Source of the DNA: an uncultured Prevotella sp. | GTDB taxonomy: Bacteria; Bacteroidota; Bacteroidia; Bacteroidales; Bacteroidaceae | Length of the DNA: 28,941 nucleotides | NCBI GenBank assembly: GCA_900544825.1 | Contig: UQWP01000044.1 | Location: 1 to 28,941, forward strand | Direction: 5' to 3' | Shown: piece after piece, positions 15,330-22,670 of the stretch | Layout: every line of letters begins with the position of its first letter | How positions within the stretch are numbered: the first letter of the stretch is position 1 | Program-made: the position numbers and the translations under genes | Notes under the pieces: generated by a model | Database searches by the model: none | What the model was told of the DNA's origin: nothing | Seen by the model: only the letters and a program-made list of their open reading frames with translations

Positions 15330-15403
15330 AATACGTATTTTTAGAGTGATTATTGCTAATTTTTGGGTGACAATATTTTATACTCGGTATGTATTAAAAA
15401 TAA

Positions 15404-15931
15404 TTAAACACCGCGCTTTTTTTGGTATTTTCGCGGAATTTTAGGACATAGACGCTGCCGGTAGCGATAAAAGTTCTTCAGGAGCGCATCCGATGATATC
15501 GACTTCAGCTGGTATGTTCTGATGAACTCTTCCACGACATCCTGGTTGCGCTTCGGTCTTCCAAGCTCCTCGTTCTCTAACATGATGCGATGGAACTCGA
15601 AGTTGAAGAGCAGGCGGATGTGCTCCTCTATCTTCTTGGCTGCCCGCTGCGACAGATAGTTGTAATAGGCAGGATCCTTGCCTGGATGGCCATCCATGCA
15701 GGAGCGGCGGGAAGGAAGATAGATGGTGAGGTTACAGTCTTCTTGGCCAACGCTGTTCGCATCCGGCTTGGCCATGAGGTTCCACACCACGTAATACAAA
15801 TCCGTGGTGTAAGGTATCTTTACTCCGCCCGTTTCGGGCTCAATTTCTAGCTTTTTTTGAATGTACTCTGCCAGGTATGGCTCGATTCTGACAGAAGCAA
15901 TTCGTTTCGTGAGACGTTTTTTTCTTTCCAT
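15404..15931 (-). CDS. Basic protein downstream of the iteron field, possible DNA-binding
   Basis: The 175-aa product is basic at both ends: N-terminus with MERKKRLTKRIASVRIEPYL and C-terminus with KIPRKYQKKRGV. The N-terminal part reads like a strand followed by a helix (VRIEPYLAEYIQKKL), compatible with a ribbon-helix-helix or similar DNA-binding fold, though this is not secure. The gene lies under a perfect promoter (15996-16027) surrounded by TCCTAC repeats. It therefore may bind those repeats and act as replication initiator or regulator. It is the last gene before the late structural block. Confidence 0.8.
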   Translation of the reverse strand: MERKKRLTKRIASVRIEPYLAEYIQKKLEIEPETGGVKIPYTTDLYYVVWNLMAKPDANSVGQEDCNLTIYLPSRRSCMDGHPGKDPAYYNYLSQRAAKKIEEHIRLLFNFEFHRIMLENEELGRPKRNQDVVEEFIRTYQLKSISSDALLKNFYRYRQRLCPKIPRKYQKKRGV

Positions 15932-15953
15932 ATTGTTTTTGCTTATTTTTGCG

Positions 15954-16297
15954 TCCTACCGTCCTACAATCCTACAAATCGCAGGTACGATAATGCAAAG
16001 ATACTAAAAATCAGCGAGTTAAGCAAATTTTATCAAACATATTTTCGACCTACACACTCATTTTTTCGCGTCCTACACGTCCTACAATCCTACAAATAGG
16101 GGTATTTTGTAGGAAGAAAATGTAGGAAACGGCAAAATGTAAACAATCCTTATTTCCTACATCATCCTACAATCCTACACCATTTCCTACAAATCCTACA
16201 AAACCGTCAAAACAACCTAACCAACTGATAATAAGATATATAATAGATAATAATAGTTTGAAAAGAAATGCATTTGTAGGATTGTAGGATTGTAGGA
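15954..16297. repeat. Iteron field of TCCTAC/GTAGGA hexamers
   Basis: Eleven TCCTAC start at 15954, 15962, 15970, 16071, 16080, 16088, 16155, 16165, 16173, 16185 and 16194. Five GTAGGA start at 16109, 16122, 16276, 16284 and 16292. They form clusters spaced mostly 8-10 bp, often followed by AA. The left cluster lies in the 5' leader of the 175-aa gene and others lie upstream of its promoter. Such arrays are typical of replication origins or cooperative operators. Confidence 0.85.
15996..16027 (-). promoter_or_regulatory. Strong leftward promoter inside the iteron field
   Basis: On the minus strand TTTG (16027-16024), 20 bp, TATCTTTG (16003-15996), a perfect Bacteroidetes promoter. The start site would be near 15989, so the first iteron cluster (15954-15975) is in the untranslated leader of the 175-aa gene. 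Confidence 0.75.
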
Positions 16298-16410
16298 AGG
16301 TGTTTTTCTAAAAAACATTTTCGAAAAGTCGCTTTTCCCGGTTATTTTTGTAAAATTAGGGGGTACGGGGGATTTTTCGCATCTGGAAACCTCGCGTATG
16401 TAAGAAAAAT

Positions 16411-16442
16411 GCCCACGCTCACCCTCCCGGGTTTGCGTGGGC
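16411..16442 (-). terminator. Intrinsic terminator, GCCCACGC stem
   Basis: GCCCACGC (16411-16418) pairs with GCGTGGGC (16435-16442). Leftward, the stem is followed by ATTTTTCTT. It insulates the iteron region from transcription coming from the primase operon. Confidence 0.75.
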
Positions 16443-16481
16443 AAAAATATGCGAAATCAACTCAAAATAAATGCTTTTTCG

Positions 16482-16513
16482 CTTGGTTTTCTCGAATATT
16501 TTTCGTATCTTTG
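16482..16513 (+). promoter_or_regulatory. Rightward promoter antisense to the primase 3' end
   Basis: CTTG (16482-16485), 20 bp, TATCTTTG (16506-16513), with a perfect -7 box. Transcription would run from about 16520 into the primase gene on its antisense strand. Only very short frames follow, so it may make an antisense or small RNA. Confidence 0.5.
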
Positions 16514-16555
16514 TATCGTTAAATTGGGGTATTATATGCCTATTACAAGGTATGA

Positions 16556-16580
16556 AAAGCCGTCCTTCTAGAACGGCTTT
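16556..16580 (-). terminator. Terminator overlapping the primase stop codon
   Basis: AAAGCCGT and ACGGCTTT arms surround a 9-base loop that contains the primase TAG (16568-16570). Leftward the stem ends in TTTTC. It ends the early operon. Confidence 0.65.
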
Positions 16581-19500
16581 CCTCCCATCTTTCCTGCATC
16601 AGTCTCGTCAAACGGAATGCAGCCAGGCTTGTATTCCTGGGAATTAACATCAGTATTAGCCTCCCCATTCGCTTCTGGAGCGTTCTGAGGGGTATTCTCG
16701 GCAGGGATATCCCCTCGTCTGAAGTCGATGTTGTACATCTCCATAAACTTGTCATAGTCGATGATAATAGCACTGGTGGATGTAGAGCGCTCCTTGCGGA
16801 CTCTTACCATCGTCTCCTGATCATCCTGCTTGGCAACCTCTACGGTCTCCTCCCAGGTGAAGCGGCGTGATGGTACGGTTCCAACATATGATGGATGTGA
16901 GCAAAGGTTCTGCTCCAGGGTAGATAGCGTTGTGTTCTCGCTGTTGTATCCACTTCTGTCGTAGATGGAGTACACGCTGCTAAGACGGAGGAACAGAACA
17001 TGCGTACCAGGCTCGAAAGCGAACGTTTTCTTGTCTCCGTGCGAATCCTTACCCGTAACACTCTTAGGCTGCTCTATGAGCATTTCTCGGCCAACGAGCA
17101 CCTGTTTGGTATCGATCATGTTGTTGACTGCGTTGAAGAACATGGCAAGCTTGTCTGTGCTTCGGATCAGAGACAGCTGGAACTTGATCTTCTCCTGTAC
17201 CAGGGCAAAGAACTCCTCATGTGTAAACGGAAGCTCCAGATCCGAATACCGCTCCACCAGTTTCACCATTCCCAGGAATAAGGAAGCAGTCTTCATCAGT
17301 CGGTCCATCTCACCGGAATTGATCACATCGCTCTTCAGCTCACTGTAGGCTTCCTGCTTGAGCGCCCTGAAGTGATCCATCACGGCAGGGCGAAGCGACA
17401 ACACCTTCAGCAATACGTTAGACAGACCGATATTCTTCTCTATATTCTTCAGCTCCTCAAACAGCTTTGTTTCTTCCGGTGTTCTGTTCTTAGGCTTCGG
17501 AACCTCGCAGATGATGACTCGGCTCATAAGAGCGTTATCATCGCGCTGAGGGGTCTCCTGGCCACAGATCACCACAGGAGCAAACACCTTGTCGTTTTCG
17601 ATATCTCTTCCCGAGGTTCCACGGCGCTTCTGCTTACCGTCACCATCATAAACGATACCCTTCAATGCCTGGAACTTGGTGTCCGAAATATCCTTGTTAT
17701 TGTACTCGTCGAGCACAACCGGAACATCACGGAATGTACCCATCATCGTGCTCATGGCCGCATCCGTACCAGTATTGAGGTTAAAGATCGGGATGGTCGG
17801 GCTGATGAAGAGAGAACGGATAGATATCGCGATCTGAGTCTTACCTGAAGACATCGGACCCATGAAGAATGGAGCCGTGAAGAGTCGATCCAGGCAGTGT
17901 ATGTTACTTCTGAAGGCACACATCAGGGCAAAAACGATAGCCCATTTGCCATTGTCATTAATCTTATAGACCTTATCCATCAAGGATGCCCATTTTTCAA
18001 AACTGACCTGCTTGTCGGCAGGGATATCGTCGTATGTCAGCTGAGATATCAGCTCGTACTTGTCTGACTGGCGTCCGGATCCGGCGTAAATGGTTGAAAA
18101 CGCAGGAAGGTAATAGTTCATGTGGTTGTGGGTGACAACACCCAGCTCGTTAACCTTCTCGAACACATATTTTCCGTCCTTGTCCTCGTGGGCTATGCCA
18201 TTGGCGAAGGCGAAAAACTGCTCATCAGTCTTCCGGCTCATTCCCTCCGACTGCTGGTTGCCATATACCTGGATCTCCCGGCACTGAACGAAATGGCGGC
18301 TCATATATTCCTTGATGCGTCTCCACTGCCATTCTTCTCCATCAGTGAAGTTCACGCCTTCATAGTTGATAAGAACGTCCTCGATAGTGCTCATCTTCTT
18401 CAGAGAACTTGACAGCACCTCAATATATAAAGGCTTATCGAAGTAGCGGCGGTTCACCTTCAGTACTCGCTTATTCTGCTCGAAGTCTTCGTTGAAGATA
18501 TGGAGCAGAGGAACCATATAGAAGTCTGCAACCTGAGAGAATCCGCGTCCGTTCTTATTCTGGAACATATAGCAGACCGGTATGCCCTGCTTATTAAGAC
18601 GAGGATAATACTTGCACTCACGAAACATCTGGGCGTACTCTCCCTCCTTAACATAACTGGGAACTTCGTCACCGTCAAAGTCATCATCATAGAGATCATC
18701 CTTCAGGGCATTCGCCTTCATTACATTTTTGCGCTTGTTGACGAATGGCTTCCGGATCTCGTCGAACTGGCCCTTGGATAGCCCTAATTTACTGCAGTAA
18801 TGGTTCTTGTTGACTGTTATCACGGTTTCCTCCGCATAGCTTGTCAGCTCGATACACCTGGTAATAATCGGTACCTTGTCGCCTAGGAATCCAGACAGCA
18901 GCTCTCCATGTATGCGAATGTAGAAGTCGATGAAGGATTCCACCTTATCCTCGTGCATGACTCTTATCTGAGAGATACCTGCCTTATACATCTCTGCGAG
19001 TGTTGCCATATAGGCGCTATCCTCACCTGTAGTGGTATTGATGCTGCATCCCTCTTCAGTAGTGACGAAATAACAGCAGATACGTCTGAGATTCTCGATA
19101 TCTGTCGAGGATGGCGTGCCGGCAACATATACGATAGGATTGTCGCCGTATGACTCCATGAACGTATCTATCGACGAGGTTACTACAGCGGGCTCGTTGT
19201 TTCTCAGATTCTCCTTCAAGCTATCGATTCCGAAGATGCCATGCTGCAGGTTTTCCTTCTTGACACTATCTATATTACGGCGGATATCTCTTACCTTATC
19301 CTCAAGGATGGTCATTTTCGTATCGAAGTCTCTGGCCATGGTCTTCATGTACTCGAGACGGAGCCCTGCATCCTGCACGCATGCTATGAGGTTTGAGATA
19401 GTGTTCATAGCTGCAGCAATAACTGCTTCATCCTTGCAGCCGCGAGGAACCAGCATTCTTTTCATTGCCTTCGGGAAGGTCTCGATGGCTTCAGCCAGCT

Positions 19501-20557
19501 TCTTTTTTGTTTCTTCCTTGCAGAGCTGACCATAGCTGTCTGGGTCGTACCCTTTTGGCAAGCGAATACACTTGACGCTTGCTCCAGCCTTCAGCAGCAG
19601 CTCGCAGTTCTTGACGGCAGCCTTCATGCCTGCATCATCAGCATCATATATCATAACCACAGACTGGGTGAAGCGCATGATAAGCCTTACCTGGTCGTCA
19701 GTAAATGCGGTTCCGGAGCCGCCGATGACATTCTCTACTCCATATTTATGGAGGGTAATGACATCAAATTGCCCCTCGACAAGATAAGCGAACCCTTCTT
19801 TGGCGATTGCTCTTTTAGCCTGGTAGAGTCCGAAAAGGTGCTGACCTTTTCGGAAAATGGGGGTCTCTCCCGTATTGACATATTTGCCGGCATTATCATT
19901 CGGAGTGACGATTCTCCCGGAAAATGCTATAATTCTTCCTGAGACATCGTAGAACGGAAACAGAACGCGATCCCGGAAGAAATCATAGCTTCTCCCGTCT
20001 TGGGACTTTCCTAAGACTCCAACGTCTGTGAGAACCTGGAGATTATATCCGTTCTCCGTAAGGTACTTCATAGCTACATTGCCAACAGGTGCATATCCGA
20101 CACCATATTCTGCAAGCGTCTTGTCTGTACAGTCATAGCCACGACGCTTGAGAAAGCTTTCCGCCTGGGACAGGTTTCCCTGATAAAACTTGGCAGCTGC
20201 AGCAATAGCTATGCGGCGAGATTCCAGAAGTTTATATGCAGCGTTCTCTTCAGGAGTTGCCTCCTGCTCGGGGAATTCTACATCTGCAAGCTTGCAGGCC
20301 ATCCGCAGAGCTTCAGGAAATGTGATCTGGTTGTACTTCTTCAGGAAGTCCAGGACATCTCCATGTTCTCCGCAGACGAAACAGTGATAGGTCTGCCTCG
20401 TCTTGCTCACCATCATGGAAGGATGGCTGTCATTATGAAACGGGCAAATGCCCTTGTAGTTGATGCCAGCCTTCGTGAGGGTGATATATGAACCGATCAC
20501 GTCAACAATATCCAGTTTACTCTTGACGTTCTCGATGAAGTTTGAGTTGATTTTCAT
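16568..20557 (-). CDS. Primase-helicase fusion protein
   Basis: A 1329-aa replication protein. Residues 38-62 form a DnaG-type CHC2 zinc finger with Cys38, His41, Cys59 and Cys62. A Toprim catalytic part follows: VEGQFD (260-265) with the key Glu, YDADDAG (304-310) and YDPDSY (337-342). About residues 350-860 are a long linker and middle region. The C-terminal AAA-type motor has Walker A GPMSSGKT (900-907), Walker B VVLDEYN (about 945-951) and a later NALMSRVI arginine-finger-like stretch. It should make primers and unwind the element's DNA. It is the last gene of the early operon, 11 bp after the preceding gene. Confidence 0.9.
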   Translation of the reverse strand: MKINSNFIENVKSKLDIVDVIGSYITLTKAGINYKGICPFHNDSHPSMMVSKTRQTYHCFVCGEHGDVLDFLKKYNQITFPEALRMACKLADVEFPEQEATPEENAAYKLLESRRIAIAAAAKFYQGNLSQAESFLKRRGYDCTDKTLAEYGVGYAPVGNVAMKYLTENGYNLQVLTDVGVLGKSQDGRSYDFFRDRVLFPFYDVSGRIIAFSGRIVTPNDNAGKYVNTGETPIFRKGQHLFGLYQAKRAIAKEGFAYLVEGQFDVITLHKYGVENVIGGSGTAFTDDQVRLIMRFTQSVVMIYDADDAGMKAAVKNCELLLKAGASVKCIRLPKGYDPDSYGQLCKEETKKKLAEAIETFPKAMKRMLVPRGCKDEAVIAAAMNTISNLIACVQDAGLRLEYMKTMARDFDTKMTILEDKVRDIRRNIDSVKKENLQHGIFGIDSLKENLRNNEPAVVTSSIDTFMESYGDNPIVYVAGTPSSTDIENLRRICCYFVTTEEGCSINTTTGEDSAYMATLAEMYKAGISQIRVMHEDKVESFIDFYIRIHGELLSGFLGDKVPIITRCIELTSYAEETVITVNKNHYCSKLGLSKGQFDEIRKPFVNKRKNVMKANALKDDLYDDDFDGDEVPSYVKEGEYAQMFRECKYYPRLNKQGIPVCYMFQNKNGRGFSQVADFYMVPLLHIFNEDFEQNKRVLKVNRRYFDKPLYIEVLSSSLKKMSTIEDVLINYEGVNFTDGEEWQWRRIKEYMSRHFVQCREIQVYGNQQSEGMSRKTDEQFFAFANGIAHEDKDGKYVFEKVNELGVVTHNHMNYYLPAFSTIYAGSGRQSDKYELISQLTYDDIPADKQVSFEKWASLMDKVYKINDNGKWAIVFALMCAFRSNIHCLDRLFTAPFFMGPMSSGKTQIAISIRSLFISPTIPIFNLNTGTDAAMSTMMGTFRDVPVVLDEYNNKDISDTKFQALKGIVYDGDGKQKRRGTSGRDIENDKVFAPVVICGQETPQRDDNALMSRVIICEVPKPKNRTPEETKLFEELKNIEKNIGLSNVLLKVLSLRPAVMDHFRALKQEAYSELKSDVINSGEMDRLMKTASLFLGMVKLVERYSDLELPFTHEEFFALVQEKIKFQLSLIRSTDKLAMFFNAVNNMIDTKQVLVGREMLIEQPKSVTGKDSHGDKKTFAFEPGTHVLFLRLSSVYSIYDRSGYNSENTTLSTLEQNLCSHPSYVGTVPSRRFTWEETVEVAKQDDQETMVRVRKERSTSTSAIIIDYDKFMEMYNIDFRRGDIPAENTPQNAPEANGEANTDVNSQEYKPGCIPFDETDAGKMGGKPF

Positions 20558-20568
20558 ATCTTACATAT

Positions 20569-20958
20569 TTATTGATCGAAAAGATTAAGCTGAAGGGAAT
20601 CGAATGCCTCCGAGATCGTGATGTTGAAATATTCAGCTACAGCCTTGTATTCCTCCGGCTTTATCGGCTTTCTCCCGAAGAACAGATCCCAATATCTCAC
20701 CTGGTTTATTCCGGTTTCCCGGAAGAAGAACTTACTAGGATGGAAGTCTTCCAGATGGCGGAAACGATACTCTAACAGCTTCTTCAGTCGGTTTTCTTTT
20801 ACGACCTGATGTTTGTCGTCCAATCTATGACGGAGCGCATAGAGACGTACTGCCATGACGGAGCGTCCGAGATTGGCGGACAACTCCTCAAGGCTCATCT
20901 TACCATAGTTGTCAACCAGGTAAGCCACTTCTTTCTTGTTCCATTTTTTATTGCTCAT
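20569..20958 (-). CDS. SANT/HTH-like DNA-binding protein
   Basis: The ATG at 20958 is chosen because it overlaps the stop of the small Cys-rich gene, giving 129 aa. Residues about 4-45 (W-x-x-x-E, then LSANLGRSVMAVRLYA) read like a SANT/Myb or GcrA-type helix-turn-helix. A second half (about 70-120, FFRETGINQVRYWDL then KAVAEYFNITISEAF) could be a second HTH. It lies in the early operon between regulators and primase, so control of early expression or loading of the replication protein is plausible. Confidence 0.75.
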   Translation of the reverse strand: MSNKKWNKKEVAYLVDNYGKMSLEELSANLGRSVMAVRLYALRHRLDDKHQVVKENRLKKLLEYRFRHLEDFHPSKFFFRETGINQVRYWDLFFGRKPIKPEEYKAVAEYFNITISEAFDSLQLNLFDQ

Positions 20959-21070
20959 TTTTGCAGATAGGTTTATTGGCGTATTCAACATATCTTTTCT
21001 GCGGCAGGCAGAATCTGCCATTGACGCAGGCTCTGCCATCTACGCATTTCATGCATTCCAGAGGTGGCAT
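20948..21070 (-). CDS. 40-aa Cys-rich mini-protein
   Basis: This short gene fills the gap between the LuxR-type and SANT-like genes. It starts 2 bp after the LuxR stop and its TAA overlaps the next ATG by 11 bp. Cysteines at residues 6, 9, 15, 21 and 36, with a CxxC at 6-9, suggest a small zinc-binding knuckle. The neighbouring LuxR protein has its own Cys cluster, and the tight coupling supports that this is a real gene. Function unknown. Confidence 0.65.
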   Translation of the reverse strand: MPPLECMKCVDGRACVNGRFCLPQKRYVEYANKPICKNEQ

Positions 21071-21072
21071 CG

Positions 21073-21627
21073 CTATTTATTTTTGATGTGTTCGTGGTAA
21101 TAAGCAGAGACTTGAGCCAGAGAGCGCATCTGCAGCTTAGCCTTGATATTTTCTCGGTGGCGCTGCACTGTCTTTACCGAGATGCATAGTCTGTCTGCAA
21201 TCTCTTGTGCTCTGGATCCCTTGGAGATAAGTTCTATGACCTGCAGCTCCCGATCTGTCAGCTTCGAGTCCAGCTTCGGCTTGCAGATAGCACCTTCCAT
21301 TCTGCACTCGCCGCGAAGAGGGCATTTAACCTCCTCGAAATGGAAGAATCCGTCTGCATCAATATCTGGAGTATGAGCGTCATACTCTCCAAAGTTGCAT
21401 CTGCAGAACCTGGAAACAATATTAAACTCGTAAACCTTGCGATTCAATTCGCTTGCAGTATATTGCTCACAGAGAGCTTTGAAGGCCTGAGGATATCTGT
21501 TCTTGATAACATCAAGCATCTCCTCTATAATATCTCTACTCTTCGGCGTAAGCTCTTGCACCGGCTTCCCGATCGGCTTGTACATGACATCACCTTCCGG
21601 GGTATTGTAAAACTCTATCGACTCCAT
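21073..21627 (-). CDS. LuxR-type transcription regulator with Cys cluster
   Basis: The ATG at 21627, one base after the preceding stop, gives 184 aa. Residues about 123-180 are a LuxR/FixJ (GerE) helix-turn-helix: LTDRELQVIELISKG, EIADRLCISVKTVQRHRENI. The N-terminal part lacks a receiver Asp pattern and instead has Cys at 75, 77, 102, 108 and 115, which may bind zinc. It is thus not a two-component regulator. It is second in the early operon and may activate later promoters, such as those at 15996 or 14930. Confidence 0.85.
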   Translation of the reverse strand: MESIEFYNTPEGDVMYKPIGKPVQELTPKSRDIIEEMLDVIKNRYPQAFKALCEQYTASELNRKVYEFNIVSRFCRCNFGEYDAHTPDIDADGFFHFEEVKCPLRGECRMEGAICKPKLDSKLTDRELQVIELISKGSRAQEIADRLCISVKTVQRHRENIKAKLQMRSLAQVSAYYHEHIKNK

Positions 21628-21628
21628 A

Positions 21629-21829
21629 CTATTGACAATTAGGAAAAAGTTCGCTCTCCTGCATACCAAGATATCCAGAAACAAGACCTCTGCATAGAGC
21701 GTTCGGCTCGGACTTGCCCTGTATCCATCTATAGACGGAACTATTAGACACTTTGCATAAGCTAGCAATCTCCTCCACGGTCTTGGTTCGTGGATAAGGG
21801 AGACTTCTCATGTACTCACTAAAACCCAT
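21629..21829 (-). CDS. Cro-like HTH protein, first early gene
   Basis: The 66-aa frame from the ATG at 21829 has a helix-turn-helix: TVEEIASLCKVSNSSVYRWIQGKSEP (split: EEIASLCKVS turn NSSVYRWIQG). It begins about 75 bases after the predicted leftward start site. Its place opposite the repressor gene, size and fold fit a Cro-type protein that competes for the operators in 21841-22008. A further upstream in-frame start would run into the promoter and is rejected. Confidence 0.8.
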   Translation of the reverse strand: MGFSEYMRSLPYPRTKTVEEIASLCKVSNSSVYRWIQGKSEPNALCRGLVSGYLGMQESELFPNCQ

Positions 21830-21876
21830 TTTATTAAATTTTTGTTTGAAATTAGCATTATGTGCGATATTTTTTG

Positions 21877-21884
21877 TATATTTG
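21877..21884 (+). promoter_or_regulatory. Candidate rightward -7 box of the repressor promoter
   Basis: TATATTTG fits the -7 consensus, but no good -33 box lies 19-21 bp upstream. The start site would fall near 21891, inside the palindrome. Confidence 0.4.
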
Positions 21885-21909
21885 CACCGTGCGAAGCATT
21901 CGCACGCTG

Positions 21910-21941
21910 CAAAAGTATAATATTTCAGCGATATAACCAAA
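21910..21941 (-). promoter_or_regulatory. Leftward early promoter
   Basis: On the minus strand TTTG (21941-21938), 20 bp, TACTTTTG (21917-21910), a full consensus. The start site would be near 21903, in the palindrome, so a protein bound there would block it. Confidence 0.75.
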
Positions 21942-22007
21942 CATTTCGCTGATTATTTTGTATTTTTTCAGTGTTTTGAGTGATTTTGTTTGAAATTAGA
22001 TATAATT

Positions 22008-22352
22008 ATGTGTACAGAAGAAACTACAGTAACAACAGAAACTATCGGTGAGCGCATCAATGGCATCATCGAGAGAGAAGGTCACACCATTGCAACTTTT
22101 GCCAAGAAAATCGGTGTACCTTGGACTACAATCAAGAATATCGTATCAGGAAGAAACGCTCCTGGTTACGATATCATGTTGAAAATCATCAATGCCGTCG
22201 ATTGGGTCGATGCTAATTACCTCCTTCTAGGCGAAGAGCTCTCGAAGGGTAATCAAGCCAACCTGCTGAAGATCGTCGAGCGCCAGAACAAGACTATCGA
22301 GAGTCAACAGCAGACCATCGATAGGCTTACGAAAAAGATGCTGGATCTATAG
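22008..22352 (+). CDS. CI-type repressor with coiled-coil tail
   Basis: The ATG at 22008 gives 114 aa; the in-frame TTG at 21990 falls within the direct repeat and is less likely. An XRE-type helix-turn-helix spans about residues 14-66 (IGERINGIIEREG, FAKKIGVPWTTIKNIVSGRN). A C-terminal coiled coil (about 85-114, with NKTIESQQQTIDRL) probably drives dimerisation. There is no LexA-like peptidase domain, so induction would not use RecA-stimulated self-cleavage. It is the only rightward control gene and is divergent from the Cro-like gene. Confidence 0.85.
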   Translation: MCTEETTVTTETIGERINGIIEREGHTIATFAKKIGVPWTTIKNIVSGRNAPGYDIMLKIINAVDWVDANYLLLGEELSKGNQANLLKIVERQNKTIESQQQTIDRLTKKMLDL

Positions 22353-22370
22353 CATTTTAACGAGTTTTTA

Positions 22371-22476
22371 TGCACCGTTTTGCGCGAAAAAGCAGCGCTT
22401 TTACCAAACATTTGTTTTATAAAAACCACACAAACATTTGATTATCAGCGTTTTGTTTGATGCGTAACTCGGTGCA
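22371..22476. promoter_or_regulatory. Second operator-like region beyond the repressor gene
   Basis: Words of the switch recur here: TGCACCGT (22371-22378; also 21883-21890), CAAACATTTG (22405-22414 and 22431-22440; near copy at 21938-21947), TCAGCG (22445-22450; also 21925-21930), TTTTGTTTGA (22451-22460) and inverted CGGTGCA (22470-22476). A hairpin AAAAGC/GCTTTT is at 22388-22402. The rest of 22353-22670 holds only the promoter of the next gene. Confidence 0.55.
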
Positions 22477-22569
22477 TTCTCGGTGTTTAATATGTAATTT
22501 ACAGAAAAGCTCTAGTTGATCATCAGGCAGTTACGCGTGCGTATTATAAAATAAAAAAACGAAAGTTTT

Positions 22570-22601
22570 TTTCTTTCTTAAAGAATTTATTGCTATCTTT
22601 G
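22570..22601 (+). promoter_or_regulatory. Promoter of the chromosomal operon
   Basis: TTTC (22570-22573), 20 bp, TATCTTTG (22594-22601). It drives the AAA/CYTH gene and probably kdsB, tilS and the lysozyme gene. Confidence 0.75.
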
Positions 22602-22670
22602 CACCCATAAAAGGAATGAGGGCGCTTGACGCATCCCATGACGCATCTGATAATAACAAAAAATAAGATA

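Larger units (their letters stand above)
21841..21999. promoter_or_regulatory. Lysogeny switch: divergent genes with operator-like repeats
   Basis: Direct repeats TTTGTTTGAAATTAG at 21841-21855 and 21985-21999. Perfect palindrome CGTGCGAA/TTCGCACG at 21888-21906. Inverted repeat TCAGCGA (21925-21931) and TCGCTGA (21946-21952) flanking the -33 box of the leftward promoter. These are likely binding sites for the repressor and the Cro-like protein. Confidence 0.75.
97..22352. mobile_element. Phage-like integrated element (prophage or capsid-encoding satellite)
   Basis: A continuous block of phage-type genes: repressor switch, primase-helicase, prohead protease, capsid, terminase, portal, holin and endolysin, almost all on the minus strand. 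It is followed on the right by ordinary chromosomal genes on the plus strand. The left edge is taken at the first gene in the window because that gene shares a leader motif with two element genes; the true end may lie outside the window. I see no integrase, transposase, tail tape measure, baseplate or fibre gene. No tRNA or att-like direct repeat marks either end, so the borders are approximate. Confidence 0.85.

Noticed and set aside
15954..16297. Repeat field as a CRISPR array
   Set aside because: The units are 6-8 bp in both orientations with no regular 30-bp-class spacers and no cas genes.
21073..21627. LuxR-type protein as a two-component response regulator
   Set aside because: No receiver domain with phospho-acceptor Asp; the N-terminal half is Cys-containing instead.
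22627..22647. TGACGCATC twice in the AAA/CYTH leader, with its reverse complement at 697-705, as element end repeats
   Set aside because: Only 9 bp, and the left copy is inside a terminator hairpin; too little to call terminal repeats or att sites.
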